DNA of 64,000 nucleotides from Rhizobium sp. Q54 (GCA_945947575.1 CAMEYM010000002.1:62001-126000), one strand, 5' to 3'; counted from the stretch's first letter, positions 17,458 through 28,087 are shown. The notes: a model not told the origin generated them from the sequence alone. Program-made: numbers and translations.

Positions 17458-17928
17458 CTAGCCTTTGCGCAGCAGGCGTTGCTTTTCGCGGTCCCAGTCG
17501 CGCGCAGCTTCGGTGGCGCGCTTGTCGTGCATCTTCTTGCCGCGGGCGACGCCGAGTTCGACTTTGCAGATGCCGCGCTCGTTGAAGTAGAGCGACAGGG
17601 GCACGATGGTCATGCCCTTCTCGGCGACGGCGCCGAGCAGCTTGTCGACCTGGCGGCGGTGCAGGAGCAGCTTGCGCTGGCGCTTGGGCGCATGCCCGAA
17701 GCGGGCGGCGGGCGCGTATTCCGAGATGTGGGCGTTGATGAGGTAGAAGTCGCCCTTCTGCTCTTCGGCGAACGCTTCGCCGATCGAGACGCTGCCCTTG
17801 CGCGCGGACTTCACTTCGCTACCGGTGAGCATGATGCCGGCTTCGAGCTTGTCCTCGATGAAGTAGTCGTGGCGGGCTTTGCGGTTCTGGGCGACGAAGA
17901 CGCGCGCTTCTTCTCTCTTGCTTGCCAT
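17458..17928 (-). CDS. smpB: SsrA-binding protein SmpB
   Basis: Binds tmRNA and brings it to stalled ribosomes. From the ATG at 17928 the product has 156 residues, with RKARHDYFIEDKLEAGIMLTG, SEVKSARKG, the SEYAPAARFGH segment, RKLLLHRRQVDKL and the basic C-terminal tail KKMHDKRATEAARDWDREKQR, all typical. It starts 5 bp after the dapA stop. No ssrA gene was seen in the neighbourhood. Confidence 0.96.
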   Translation of the reverse strand: MASKREEARVFVAQNRKARHDYFIEDKLEAGIMLTGSEVKSARKGSVSIGEAFAEEQKGDFYLINAHISEYAPAARFGHAPKRQRKLLLHRRQVDKLLGAVAEKGMTIVPLSLYFNERGICKVELGVARGKKMHDKRATEAARDWDREKQRLLRKG

Positions 17929-17933
17929 GCTCC

Positions 17934-18809
17934 CTAGTTGAGCACTCCGGCCGCCATCATGGCGACCCGCACCTTCTCGCGCGTGCCGTCGGTGCACGTG
18001 ACGAGCGGCAGGCGCACGTCGGCGGAGCCGCGGCCCAGCAGGCTGACGGCGTACTTCACCGGCGCGGGGCTCGTCTCCAGGAACAGGGACGAGTGCAGCG
18101 GCATCAGGCGATCCTGCAGCGCCAAGGCTTCGTTCCAGTCGCCCTTGATGCAAGCGGTCTGAAAGCGCGCGCACAGCGAAGGCGCGACGTTGGCGGTCAC
18201 CGAGATGCAACCGTGGCCGCCGTGGGCGTTGAATCCGAGCGCGGTCGCGTCCTCGCCGGACAGCTGGCAGAACTTCGGGCCGAGCAGGAGGCGCGTCGCC
18301 GAAACGCGCGCGATGTCGCCGGTCGCATCTTTGATGCCGACGATGTTGGCGAGCTTCGACAGACGGTCGAGCGTCTCGGAGGACAGGTTGACCACCGAGC
18401 GGCCGGGGATGTTGTAGAGCACCAGCGGCAGGTCCACGGCGTCGTGGATCGCCTTGAAGTGCTGGTACATGCCCTCCTGGGTCGGCTTGTTGTAGTAGGG
18501 CGTGACGAGCAGAGCCGCGTCGGCGCCGGCCTTCTTGGCGTGGCGCGTCAGCTCGATGGCCTCGGCGGTGGAGTTGGAGCCGGTGCCGGCGATGACCGGT
18601 ACGCGGTCGCCGGCAGCCTCGATGGTGAGCTCGACGACGCGTTGGTGCTCGGCGTGGCTGAGCGTCGGCGACTCGCCGGTGGTGCCGCACGGCACGAGGC
18701 CGTGGGTGCCCTCGGTCACCTGCCAGTCAACAAATGACTGGAACGCCTTTTCGTCGATGCCACCGTTCTTGAACGGCGTGACCAGGGCAACGATGGAACC
18801 TGAGAACAT
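17934..18809 (-). CDS. dapA: 4-hydroxy-tetrahydrodipicolinate synthase
   Basis: Condenses pyruvate with aspartate semialdehyde in lysine and diaminopimelate synthesis. The 291-residue TIM barrel begins [13 protein letters not shown] and has GTTGESPTL, the catalytic Tyr region ([12 protein letters not shown]), the Schiff-base Lys in VGIKDATGD and SGEDAT. A good promoter lies upstream (18879-18906). The dapA-smpB pairing is common in alphaproteobacteria. Confidence 0.96.
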   Translation of the reverse strand: MFSGSIVALVTPFKNGGIDEKAFQSFVDWQVTEGTHGLVPCGTTGESPTLSHAEHQRVVELTIEAAGDRVPVIAGTGSNSTAEAIELTRHAKKAGADAALLVTPYYNKPTQEGMYQHFKAIHDAVDLPLVLYNIPGRSVVNLSSETLDRLSKLANIVGIKDATGDIARVSATRLLLGPKFCQLSGEDATALGFNAHGGHGCISVTANVAPSLCARFQTACIKGDWNEALALQDRLMPLHSSLFLETSPAPVKYAVSLLGRGSADVRLPLVTCTDGTREKVRVAMMAAGVLN

Positions 18810-18878
18810 GTGCGCTCGCTCGCGGCGCGGTGTGCTGCTGATGCATCAACAACACACAAACAAGCTTAATGACGCTGG

Positions 18879-18906
18879 ACCATAGCATTTCATGCGTCGC
18901 GAGCAA
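18879..18906 (-). promoter_or_regulatory. Sigma-70-type promoter for dapA
   Basis: On the minus strand TTGCTC (-35) and TATGGT (-10) are separated by 16 bp, about 70 bp upstream of the dapA ATG. The stretch is locally AT-rich compared with its surroundings. Confidence 0.5.
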
Positions 18907-19033
18907 GGGTTGGTGTCACGAAATCACACGCCGGATGAAGTCTGGCGCTTGCTGTCGGCAACGCGCGCCGTCTAGCATTGCCGCGCACCCAGGGATTGGC
19001 GAGATCGGGGGTGCGTGGTTGGGGGAGCCGCGC

Positions 19034-21016
19034 GTGGTGCGTTTCGGTGCAATGGCGCTCTTGGCGCTGGGAGTCGTGGCAGTGCTGCCGCGGCCGGCGG
19101 GCGCGGCCGGCATCGCCCCGCCGCTGTCCATCCTGGACGACAACGCGTACCGCACGGCCTTCGTCGCCGCCGAGATCGGCGCGTGGAGCCGCGCCTTCCA
19201 GCTCGCGGCGCAGGCCGAGAACAAGGCGCCGGCCAAAGTCCTGACCTGGATGTTCCTGGCCGATCCGAACGGCGGCGCGTCGTTCAGTGAGATCTCCGGC
19301 TTCCTAGCCGCCAATCCGCACTGGCCGCTGGCCGACACGCTGCGCCGCAACGCCGAGGACGCGCTGGCGGCGGAGCCGGTCGGGCCGCGCACCAACCAGC
19401 TCACCATCCAGTGGTTCGCGCAGCACGCGCCGCGCACCGGCGCCGGCATGGTGCGCTACGCCCAAGCCCTCGACGCGGCCGGGCGCAACTCCGAGGCTGC
19501 CGCTTGGGCCAAGCGCGCGTGGACGACGATGCCGCTGCCCAAGGCAGCCGAGAGCATTCTGACGGCGACGTGGGGCAAGGTGCTGACCCAGGCCGACCAC
19601 GAGGCGCGCATGGATGCGCTGCTGTGGATGGGACGGCCCAACGAGGCGCGGCGGCTGATCGCGCGCATTCCGCTGCAACGCCGCCCCCTCGCCGAGGCGC
19701 GCATCGCGCTGGCGACGCAGGCGCCGGGCGTCGACGGGGCTGTCGCCAAGATCTTCGGCGAGCAGGCCAAGGAGCCGAGCTTCGTCTATGAGCGCGTGCG
19801 CTGGCGCCGCCGCAACGGCAACACGCAGGGCGCCATCGACCTGCTGGTGCATGTGCCGGCGCAGACCGCGCATGAGGATCCGTGGTGGGACGAGCGCGTC
19901 GTGCTGGCGCGGCGTGCGCTGGAAAGCGGTCGCATCACCGACGCGTATCGAATCGCCTCGCAGCATGGCCAGACCGATCGCGCCGACATCGCCGAGGCGG
20001 AGTGGCTGGCGGGATGGATCGCGCTGCAGTTCCTGAACGAGCCGCGCGACGCCTACGCCCACTTCCAGAAACAGCACGCGCAGGTGCGCCTGCCGGTCAG
20101 CATCGCGCGGGCGGCGTACTGGGCCGGGCGCGCGGCGGAGCAGATGGGCGAGCGCGTCACCGCCGATGGCTGGTACGAGCAGGCGGCGCGCTTCGGCACG
20201 ACGTATTACGGACAGCTGGCGCTGGAGAAGAAGGGCGGGCGCCCGACCGTCGCCCTGCCCGCCGATCCGCAGCCTACGGCCGAAGAAGCGCAGGCGTTCT
20301 TTGGCCGCGAGCTGGTGCAGGTGACGCTGTTCCTGGCGGCGGTCGGCGAGGAAGACCGGCTGCGGCCGTTCCTGATCCGCATGGCCGAGGACGCCGAGAC
20401 GCCCGCCGAGCGCATGCTGGTCGCCGAGCTGGCGGCGCGGGTCGGGCGCACCGATCTTTCCGTGGCGACCGCCAAGATCGCCGCCCAGGATGGCGTGGTG
20501 GTCGGCTCGATGGCCTATCCGCTGCTCGCGGCACCTACGGCCGCGGGAGTGGAGCCCGCCTTGGTGCTGGCGTTGATCCGCCAGGAGAGCGAGTTCTTCC
20601 CGACGGCGCGCTCGAGCGTCGGCGCGCTCGGCCTGATGCAGCTGATGCCGGCGACGGCGCGGCGCGTCGCTGCGGTGGAGAAGGTCAACTACGAGCCGAG
20701 TTTGCTGACCCAGGACCCGCACTACAACATGAAGCTCGGCACCGCGCATTTGGCGGCGCTGCTGGACAAGTATCGCGGCTCGTACGTGCTGGCGCTGGCC
20801 GCCTACAACGCCGGCGAAGGGCGCGCCAACCAGTGGATCAAGCAGTACGGCGACCCGCGCGATGCGACGATCGACATCGTCGATTGGATCGAGCAGATCC
20901 CCATCGAGGAGACGCGCAACTACGTGCAGCGCGTGATGGAGAACCTCATCGTCTACCGCGCGCGCCTGGCGAACGACGCGACGCCGGTGACGTTGACGAA
21001 GGAGCTGCGGCGCTAA
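19034..21016 (+). CDS. Soluble-type lytic murein transglycosylase
   Basis: Cleaves peptidoglycan glycan strands to 1,6-anhydro ends in the periplasm. The GTG at 19034 is preferred because GGGGGAG lies 6 bases upstream and the resulting N-terminus is a clean signal peptide (hydrophobic core ALLALGVVAV, cleavage after AGA); an ATG at 18869 adds an unlikely 55 residues. A long helical superhelix (about 40-500) is followed by a C-terminal SLT domain with catalytic Glu in ALIRQESEF, GALGLMQLMPATA and AAYNAGEGRANQW. This is the Slt70 arrangement, with about 660 residues. It is divergent from dapA. Confidence 0.9.
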   Translation: MVRFGAMALLALGVVAVLPRPAGAAGIAPPLSILDDNAYRTAFVAAEIGAWSRAFQLAAQAENKAPAKVLTWMFLADPNGGASFSEISGFLAANPHWPLADTLRRNAEDALAAEPVGPRTNQLTIQWFAQHAPRTGAGMVRYAQALDAAGRNSEAAAWAKRAWTTMPLPKAAESILTATWGKVLTQADHEARMDALLWMGRPNEARRLIARIPLQRRPLAEARIALATQAPGVDGAVAKIFGEQAKEPSFVYERVRWRRRNGNTQGAIDLLVHVPAQTAHEDPWWDERVVLARRALESGRITDAYRIASQHGQTDRADIAEAEWLAGWIALQFLNEPRDAYAHFQKQHAQVRLPVSIARAAYWAGRAAEQMGERVTADGWYEQAARFGTTYYGQLALEKKGGRPTVALPADPQPTAEEAQAFFGRELVQVTLFLAAVGEEDRLRPFLIRMAEDAETPAERMLVAELAARVGRTDLSVATAKIAAQDGVVVGSMAYPLLAAPTAAGVEPALVLALIRQESEFFPTARSSVGALGLMQLMPATARRVAAVEKVNYEPSLLTQDPHYNMKLGTAHLAALLDKYRGSYVLALAAYNAGEGRANQWIKQYGDPRDATIDIVDWIEQIPIEETRNYVQRVMENLIVYRARLANDATPVTLTKELRR

Positions 21017-21019
21017 CCG

Positions 21020-21487
21020 TCAGCCCGTCTTGCAGGGAACCGCCTGGGTGTTGCCGAAGGCGGTATTATCGGTCGGCCGCGGCGTCTTGCTCCAGGCGAT
21101 CTCGATGCCGGTGACGAAGTCGCCGCCGACCGACTTGGCGAACGCCAGCATCTCCTGTTGGGCGCGGGCGCCGTCGATCTCGGAGCCCGACGTGAACGGC
21201 TTGGCGTGCAGATGCGACAGGAAGGCATCGACGAGCTCGTAGCGCTTGTCGCAGACCTGCTTCAGCATCTGGGTGGCGTTGGCGACCTTGAGGCCGATGA
21301 CCGCGTACTCGTAGATGCGCACCTTGCGGCCGTTGAGCACCGGCACGCTGAGGCCACCGATGAGGATGCTGCCGGGCGCCCCCGCGGCCGCGGTGGCTGC
21401 GCCCTTGGTGTCGGCGGCCATGGCGGCGCCGGCCAGGAAGGCGGCGGCAGTCAGCAGAGCGGCGGAGGCGGCGAGAAGTGCACGCAT
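21020..21487 (-). CDS. Secreted protein of unknown function, weakly FliL-like
   Basis: The 155-residue product has a signal peptide cleaved near AAMAADT. The mature part contains IGGLSVPVLNGRKVRIYEYAVIG, then a helix with KRYELVDAFLSHLHAKPF and a closing GGDFVTGIEIAWSK. The order (short strand, VPV..GR..R..Y strand, RxxLxDAFL helix) resembles FliL-type stomatin-fold domains, but this is a weak impression. Two cysteines (in QVCDKR and at the C-terminus) may pair. Convergent with the transglycosylase gene with only a 3-bp gap. Confidence 0.6.
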   Translation of the reverse strand: MRALLAASAALLTAAAFLAGAAMAADTKGAATAAAGAPGSILIGGLSVPVLNGRKVRIYEYAVIGLKVANATQMLKQVCDKRYELVDAFLSHLHAKPFTSGSEIDGARAQQEMLAFAKSVGGDFVTGIEIAWSKTPRPTDNTAFGNTQAVPCKTG

Positions 21488-21530
21488 GGCGCAAGCCTAG
21501 CGGTGCGGGCGGCGGGAGACAAGGCGGCCG

Positions 21531-22160
21531 CTAGCTGCGGCGCAAGTCTGCGACGTAGCCGGCGGCGCCGGTGCGGCGCTCGCGGCGCAGGCGCTCGGCC
21601 GTCAGGATCGAGCGCACCTCGTTGATGGCGCGGTCGAGGTCGTCGTTGATGACGACGTAGTCGTATTCCTCCCAATGGTCGAGCTCGCGGCCGGCGCCTT
21701 CCATGCGGCGGCGGACCACGGCGTCGGAGTCCTGGGCGCGGATGTGCAGCCGGCGCTCGAGCTCGCGCACCGACGGCGGCAGGATGAAGATGGTGGCGAG
21801 GTCGCGGCGCGCCGAGTGCTGCAGCTGCTGGGTGCCCTGCCAGTCGATGTCGAAGAGGACATCCTTGCCCGACGCGAGACGCTGCTCGACACCCCTCGCG
21901 GGCGTGCCATAGCAGTGACCGAACACCTCGGCGTGCTCCAGGAGCTCGCCGGTTCGCACGAGTTGGTCGAACTTCGGCCGGTCGATGAAATGATAGTCGA
22001 CGCCGTCGACCTCGCCGCTGCGCGGCGCGCGCGTCGTGACCGAGACGGAGAGCTTGAGGTCCTGGTCGGCGCCGAGCAGGCGGCGCGAAATGGTCGTCTT
22101 GCCGGCGCCGGACGGCGACGACAGCACGAGCATTACCCCCCGGCGCGCGACGTCGGTCAC
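21531..22160 (-). CDS. gmk: Guanylate kinase
   Basis: Phosphorylates GMP to GDP. The 209-residue protein has the P-loop SSPSGAGKTTISRRLL, the GMP-binding VTTRAPRSGEVDGVDYHF, the HAEVFGHCYGTP segment, DIDWQGTQQL and the lid region with RRRMEGAGREL. It follows yicC (12-bp gap), the usual order. Confidence 0.96.
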   Translation of the reverse strand: MTDVARRGVMLVLSSPSGAGKTTISRRLLGADQDLKLSVSVTTRAPRSGEVDGVDYHFIDRPKFDQLVRTGELLEHAEVFGHCYGTPARGVEQRLASGKDVLFDIDWQGTQQLQHSARRDLATIFILPPSVRELERRLHIRAQDSDAVVRRRMEGAGRELDHWEEYDYVVINDDLDRAINEVRSILTAERLRRERRTGAAGYVADLRRS

Positions 22161-22172
22161 TCCCGCGAGCCC

Positions 22173-23057
22173 TTACTCAAGGTTCTGCACCTGCTCGCGG
22201 AAGCGATCGATGACCGCCTTGAGCGCCAGACCGACGCGCGTCAGCTCCGCATCCGACGACTTGGCGCACAGGGTGTTGGCTTCGCGCGCGAACTCCTGGG
22301 CCAGGAAGTCTAGGCGGCGGCCGACGGCGCCGCCGGCCTGCAAGAGGTCCCTACCCGCTTCGGCATGGGCGCTGAGGCGATCGAGTTCCTCGCGCACGTC
22401 GGCCTTGATGGCGAGCAGCGCGACTTCCTGGGCGAGACGATCAGTGGGCAGCGGCGCGCCGTCGCCGAGCAGCGCGGCGACTCGCGCCATGACGTGGGCG
22501 CGAATGGCGTCCGGCTGGGCGGCGGCGCAACGGGACGCGTCGCCCGCCAGCGCGACGATCTCGTCGAGCTGGGTGCGCAACACGACGGCGAGACGCGCGC
22601 CTTCTTCGCGGCGCGCGGAGTTGAGGCTGGTGAGGGCGCGGTGGAGGTCCTTGACCATGGCGTGGTCGGACTGCTCGCGCGCCACATCCGACTGATCCGG
22701 CTCGCCGATCTCGACGACGCCGGGGATCGCAAACACCGCATCGAGGGACAGCGTGCCCATGCCGCCGGAGATTTCCGCGGCGGCGGCCATGACGCGGCGC
22801 ACGAGTTCATCGTTGATGGTGACGGTGCGGCCGGCGCCGGTGCGCGCGCACTGCAGCAACACCGACAGACTGCCGCGCGAGATTGCCGCGGCGGTGCGCT
22901 CGCGCACCACCGGCTCGAGACGGTCGAGGCCGTTGCCGAGGCGGCAGCGCACGTCGAGGCCGCGGCCGTTGACGCTCTTCACTTCCCACAGCCACGTCGT
23001 ACCGTTGGCGCCACCTTCGGCGCGCGCGTAGCCGGTCATGCTGGCGACAGAACCCAT
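22173..23057 (-). CDS. yicC: YicC family endoribonuclease
   Basis: The 294-residue product starts MGSVASMTGYARAE and has WEVKSVNGRGLDVRCRL, the YicC N-terminal signature, and the C-terminal DUF1732 block GRRLDFLAQEFAREANTLCAKSSD. E. coli YicC is a metal-dependent RNase acting on some small RNAs. The ATG shares a base with the mltG stop (TAATG), so translation is coupled. A large upstream frame extension overlaps mltG and was rejected. Confidence 0.93.
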   Translation of the reverse strand: MGSVASMTGYARAEGGANGTTWLWEVKSVNGRGLDVRCRLGNGLDRLEPVVRERTAAAISRGSLSVLLQCARTGAGRTVTINDELVRRVMAAAAEISGGMGTLSLDAVFAIPGVVEIGEPDQSDVAREQSDHAMVKDLHRALTSLNSARREEGARLAVVLRTQLDEIVALAGDASRCAAAQPDAIRAHVMARVAALLGDGAPLPTDRLAQEVALLAIKADVREELDRLSAHAEAGRDLLQAGGAVGRRLDFLAQEFAREANTLCAKSSDAELTRVGLALKAVIDRFREQVQNLE

Positions 23058-24061
23058 TAGTCCCTCGGCGCCGCTGGTTGCGCGCCTTCGCGCGACGCGC
23101 GGTAGCGCGCGACGTTGCGGTTGTGCTCGTCCAACGTGACGGCGAACGCGTGGCCACCGGTGCCGTCGGCGACGAAGTAGAGCTCGTCGGTGACGGCCGG
23201 GTTGAGCACCGCTTCGAGCGCGGCGCGGCCGGGATTGGCGATCGGACCCGGCGGCAGGCCGCGAATGCGGTAGGTGTTGTACGGATGGTCGGCCTCGAGG
23301 TCGTCGCGGGTCAGCGGCACCCCGTCGGCGCGGCCGCGCAGCTTGAGGCCGTACTCGACCGTCGGGTCCGATTGCAGGCGCATCCCCATGCGGAGGCGAT
23401 TGTGGAACACCGCGGCGATGCGTGCACGCTCCGCGGCGATCCCCGTCTCGCGCTCGACGATGCTGGCGAGGATGACCGCCTGCGCGGGGGTCTGCAGGGC
23501 GGCGGCCTGGTCGGCGCGCGCACCCCACAGGGAGGCAAGCAGGTCGGCGTGGGCGCGCTGCATGCGCGCCACCAGCGTGGCGCGGGTGTCGCCCCACTCG
23601 TACTGGTAGGTCTCCGGCAACAGAGTGCCCTCTGCCACGGTGCGGGGGACTTCGCCTGCGAGAGCGGGTGCGTCGGCCACTAGGGCCAGCACGCGGTCGG
23701 TGGGCAGGCCTTCGGGAACCGTCAGGCGGCGCTTGAAGGTGCGGCCATCGACGAGCTGACGGGACACGTCGGCGGCGGAGACCGCGGCGGGGAAGCGATA
23801 CTCGCCGGCCCGCAATGAGTCGGCGTCGCCGCTCAGGCGCACGTACAGCGCGAACATCTGCGGGTGGTCGATGACGCCTTCCTGGTGCAGAACGCCGGCG
23901 ATGGCGTTGAGGCTCGAGCCGCGCGGCAGCACCACCGTTGTTTCGGCAGCCGAAGGACCGGGCGAACGAATGGCCGAGACGGCGATGGCCGCGACCGCGA
24001 TACCGAGCGCCAACAGGACGCTGAAAGCGAGACTGGCGAGCTTAAGTCCCGCACGCAGCAT
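23057..24061 (-). CDS. mltG: Endolytic murein transglycosylase MltG
   Basis: Inner-membrane enzyme that cuts nascent glycan strands and may set their length. The 334-residue protein has one N-terminal membrane helix (about 8-30), a LysM-like small domain, and the YceG motifs LLPETYQYEWGDT, ASIVERETG (catalytic Glu), FHNRLRMGMRLQSDPTVEYG and NTYRIRGLPPGPIANPG. It lies between fabF and yicC, the conserved order. Confidence 0.95.
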   Translation of the reverse strand: MLRAGLKLASLAFSVLLALGIAVAAIAVSAIRSPGPSAAETTVVLPRGSSLNAIAGVLHQEGVIDHPQMFALYVRLSGDADSLRAGEYRFPAAVSAADVSRQLVDGRTFKRRLTVPEGLPTDRVLALVADAPALAGEVPRTVAEGTLLPETYQYEWGDTRATLVARMQRAHADLLASLWGARADQAAALQTPAQAVILASIVERETGIAAERARIAAVFHNRLRMGMRLQSDPTVEYGLKLRGRADGVPLTRDDLEADHPYNTYRIRGLPPGPIANPGRAALEAVLNPAVTDELYFVADGTGGHAFAVTLDEHNRNVARYRASREGAQPAAPRD

Positions 24062-24062
24062 G

Positions 24063-25322
<1,260 letters not shown>

Positions 25323-25326
25323 GCGC

Positions 25327-25569
25327 TTAGCTGGCGGGGGTGTGCTTGTTCAGGTACTCGATCGCGTCCTTCACGGTGAGGATCTTTTCGGCGGCTTCAT
25401 CCGGGATCTCACACCCGAACTCTTCCTCGAACGCCATGACCAGCTCAACCGTGTCCAGGCTGTCGGCGCCAAGGTCATCGATGAAGCTTGCGCTCTCGGA
25501 GACCTTGTCCTTGTCCACGCCCAGGTGGTCGACAACGATCTCTTTCACGCGCTCGGCGATATCGGCCAT
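25327..25569 (-). CDS. acpP: Acyl carrier protein
   Basis: The 80-residue acidic protein carries the phosphopantetheine attachment Ser in [12 protein letters not shown] (about Ser37) and the family ends ([30 protein letters not shown]). It is the carrier for the Fab enzymes encoded around it and the substrate of the AcpS encoded at 9.4 kb. About 155 bp without a gene separates it from fabG, so it may have its own promoter. Confidence 0.97.
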   Translation of the reverse strand: MADIAERVKEIVVDHLGVDKDKVSESASFIDDLGADSLDTVELVMAFEEEFGCEIPDEAAEKILTVKDAIEYLNKHTPAS

Positions 25570-25724
25570 GGCACTCCGTTCCTAGCTGTTGTTCCAGCAA
25601 CCCCACGTTACCCCGTTTTCGGCGCGCATTCCCTTGAGGTGGCCCCTGGGGGCTGGCACAAGCGCGGGTAACGAGCGCTGCGTACCATACTCCCAATGGG
25701 CCGCCAAGGGCGGCACCGGGATTC

Positions 25725-26462
25725 CTAGATCATCACCATGCCGCCGTTGACGTGGAGGGTCTGGCCCGTCACGTAAGCCGCTTCGTCGCTGGCCAGATAG
25801 ACCACGGCGGCGGCAACGTCGGCCGGTGCGCCGAAGGTGCCGGTCGGAATCTTGGTGGCGAGCTTGGCGCGCTGCTCTTCGTTGAGGGCGGTAGTCATGG
25901 CGGTGTCGATGAAGCCTGGAGCGATGCAGTTCGCGGTGATGCCGCGCGACGCCATCTCTTGCGCCAGCGCTTTGGTCATGCCGGCGAGCCCCGCCTTGGC
26001 GGCGGCGTAGTTCGCCTGGCCGGGATTGCCGATGGCGCCGACAATCGAAGTGATGTTGACGATGCGCCCCCAGCGCCGCTTGGCCATGCCCTTGAGGGCG
26101 GCGCGCGACAGACGGAAGGCGGCGGTGAGATCGACGTCGATCACGGCCTGCCAGTCCTCGTCCTTCATGCGCATCATGAGGCCGTCGCGATTGAGGCCCG
26201 CGTTGTTGACGAGGATGTCGACGGCGCTCATCGCCGCCTCGGCGCGCGTCACGAGCTCGGCGGTGGCGGCGGCGTCGGACAGATTGCAGGGCACGACGTG
26301 GGCGCGCTGCCCAAGCTCGGCGGCGAGCTTGTCGAGTGCTTCCTGACGCGTACCCGATAGCGCGACGGTGGCGCCCTGGCCGTGCAGCGCCTTGGCGATC
26401 GCGGCACCGATGCCGCCCGAGGCGCCCGTGATGAGCGCGTGCTTGTTGGCAAGAGAGAACAT
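25725..26462 (-). CDS. fabG: 3-oxoacyl-ACP reductase
   Basis: NADPH-dependent reduction of beta-ketoacyl-ACP. The 245-residue short-chain dehydrogenase has the cofactor motif TGASGGIG, NNAG, the catalytic Ser in ITSIVG, the YAAAK motif (Tyr and Lys) and IAPGFIDTAM. The ATG at 26462 overlaps the fabD stop (ATGA). A long upstream extension in the same frame overlaps fabD and was rejected. Confidence 0.95.
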   Translation of the reverse strand: MFSLANKHALITGASGGIGAAIAKALHGQGATVALSGTRQEALDKLAAELGQRAHVVPCNLSDAAATAELVTRAEAAMSAVDILVNNAGLNRDGLMMRMKDEDWQAVIDVDLTAAFRLSRAALKGMAKRRWGRIVNITSIVGAIGNPGQANYAAAKAGLAGMTKALAQEMASRGITANCIAPGFIDTAMTTALNEEQRAKLATKIPTGTFGAPADVAAAVVYLASDEAAYVTGQTLHVNGGMVMI

Positions 26463-27418
26463 CAGCGTGCCTTCCGCGCTTTGTCGAACACTTCGATGTC
26501 GGCAGCGGTCTCTACCGCGAACGTCTTCATGTCGGGTGCGATGCGTTTTGCTAGGCCGGTGAGGACCTTGCCGGAGCCGACCTCCACCTGGGTGTCGACG
26601 CCGGCCGCCGCCATCGCCGCGACGCTCTCGCGCCAACGCACGCGGCCGGTGATCTGCTGCACGAGCAGTGCCGCAATCTTGTCGGAGTCGCGTACCGGCG
26701 CGGCCGTGACGTTGGCGAATATGGCGGGCCGCGGCGGCTCGAACGCGACGGCGGCGAGGACGCGCTCCATCTCCTTGGCGGCGGGCGCCATCAGCGGCGA
26801 GTGAAACGCAGCGGCGACCTCGAGGCGGATGGCGCGCTTCGCACCCATCTCCTTGGCCAGCGCCTCCGCCTGCTCGATGGCCAGGGTGTGGCCGGACAGC
26901 ACGACCTGGCCCGGCGCGTTGTCGTTGGCGATGCCGCACACCTTGCCGCTCGCCGCCGAGGCGCGCCGGGCAAGTTCTTCGATCTTGGCGATGTCGTCGA
27001 TGCCGAGCACTGCGGTCATCGCACCCGCGTCGCCCGGGGCCGCTTTCTGCATGGCGAGGCCGCGCGCGCGCAGGGTGCGCGCGGCGTCTGCGAGACTGAG
27101 CGCTCCCGCGGCGGCGAGTGCCGTGTATTCCCCCAGGCTGTGGCCCGCGACGAACAGCGCGTCGCGCGCCGGATCGAGGCCCGCCTCGCGCAGAACCGCG
27201 AGTACCGCCATGCTGACCGCCATCAGCGCCGGCTGGGCAACGTCGGTGCGCACGAGGTCGGACGCCGTGCCGTCGAAGATCACGCGCGACAAGCGATCCG
27301 ACAGCGCATCGTCCACTTCCTCGAACACGCGCCGCGCGGCGGCGAAATCGGTGGCGAGTTGCTTGCCCATGCCGGGCTTCTGCGAACCCTGGCCGGGGAA
27401 CACCAACGCAAGTTTCAT
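26462..27418 (-). CDS. fabD: Malonyl-CoA:ACP transacylase
   Basis: Moves malonyl from CoA to ACP. From the ATG at 27418 (MKLALVFPGQGSQ) the product has 318 residues, with the active-site Ser in GHSLGEYTALAAAGAL, the conserved Gln in FPGQGSQ, Arg in LRARGLAMQ and His in AAAFHSPLM. An ORF start 11 codons earlier is not family-like. It heads the fabD-fabG-acpP-fabF-mltG run. Confidence 0.96.
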   Translation of the reverse strand: MKLALVFPGQGSQKPGMGKQLATDFAAARRVFEEVDDALSDRLSRVIFDGTASDLVRTDVAQPALMAVSMAVLAVLREAGLDPARDALFVAGHSLGEYTALAAAGALSLADAARTLRARGLAMQKAAPGDAGAMTAVLGIDDIAKIEELARRASAASGKVCGIANDNAPGQVVLSGHTLAIEQAEALAKEMGAKRAIRLEVAAAFHSPLMAPAAKEMERVLAAVAFEPPRPAIFANVTAAPVRDSDKIAALLVQQITGRVRWRESVAAMAAAGVDTQVEVGSGKVLTGLAKRIAPDMKTFAVETAADIEVFDKARKAR

Positions 27419-27845
27419 GAACGGCTGCCCGGGGGTGACGAGGAGACGCACTCATACTGGTCACGAGCGCCGGCGGCAACGCGCGGTGTGCGCGAACGGG
27501 TCTCCACCCGACTGACTAGAAGAGGGCGGAGAGCGTCCAATGCGTGCGCGAGCTTGCGCCCCTGCGCGGCGCCGGACGAACGGGGGAGACTGACGGGGCG
27601 ATAGGTCCGCCCTCTTTTTGTTGCACGCTCGCAACAGCCCCTCCCACACGCGGCGCGTGCATTCCGGCCTGCCGCATGCCATCGCGTTCGGGTCAATCCC
27701 CATGCACAGCGGGCCTCGGCGGCAGGTCCTGATTTGCTGGGCTCACAACCCCGTGGCCCTTGGTTGCGCCCGCTCCCCACATCGCGGCAGATTGTAGCGG
27801 GCGCCGTTGGGGACGCGTGGCGCTCGCGTACCCGGTGCACAACCC
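27419..27845. other. 427-bp intergenic region between divergent fabD and a small plus-strand gene
   Basis: No convincing protein-coding gene. It should contain the promoter(s) for the fabD run on the minus strand. It also holds the long inverted repeat at 27521-27615, listed separately. The rest is GC-rich and I see no known riboswitch pattern. Confidence 0.5.
27521..27619 (+). ncRNA. Possible structured RNA or long terminator upstream of fabD
   Basis: AGAGGGCGGA (27521-27530) and TCCGCCCTCT (27606-27615) are exact complements, and the second arm runs into TTTTG on the plus strand. Within the 75-base loop a second pair, CGTCC (27534-27538) with GGACG (27574-27578), can form. This resembles a small RNA ending in an intrinsic terminator. 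On the minus strand the same fold would lie in the fabD leader. It does not show the conserved motifs of SRP RNA, RNase P RNA or tmRNA. Orientation and transcription are unproven. Confidence 0.35.
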
Positions 27846-28073
27846 ATGGGAGAGTCGGACAAGGCCAAGCGATGGCGCGCGCGGGCCGAGCGCCTGCGCT
27901 CGATTGCCGATGACGCGGCCGACCCCGTCGCCAAACGCAACTTGTTGCGCCTGGCGCGCGATTGGGAACGCATGGCCGACCGCGACGTGCAGGCGGAACG
28001 GCCCACCGGACCCGCGACTCCGGCCCCGGCGCACGGGACCGCGCCAGCCAAGAAGGGCACTGACCCGCACTGA
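27846..28073 (+). CDS. Small hypothetical protein
   Basis: The 75-residue, highly charged product starts MGESDKAKRW and is helical, with a repeated pattern RARAERLRSIADDA ... RNLLRLARDWERMADRD. It ends in a Pro/Ala/Lys-rich tail. Similar short proteins (RAEE..LA..M.DPE.R..ML.LA..YERLA type) are common and uncharacterised in alphaproteobacteria. An in-frame start 13 codons earlier exists but looks unlike the family. The gene lies just upstream of the rpsF promoter. Confidence 0.6.
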   Translation: MGESDKAKRWRARAERLRSIADDAADPVAKRNLLRLARDWERMADRDVQAERPTGPATPAPAHGTAPAKKGTDPH

Positions 28074-28087
28074 CGCTGCGGCGACGC

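Noticed and set aside
18869..19033. ATG at 18869 as the start of the transglycosylase
   Set aside because: It would put 55 unconserved residues before the signal peptide and overlaps the dapA promoter; the GTG at 19034 has a good ribosome-binding site.
27419..27845. Possible tmRNA, SRP RNA, RNase P RNA or riboswitch in the fabD upstream gap
   Set aside because: The diagnostic conserved words of these RNAs are absent; only an inverted repeat is seen.
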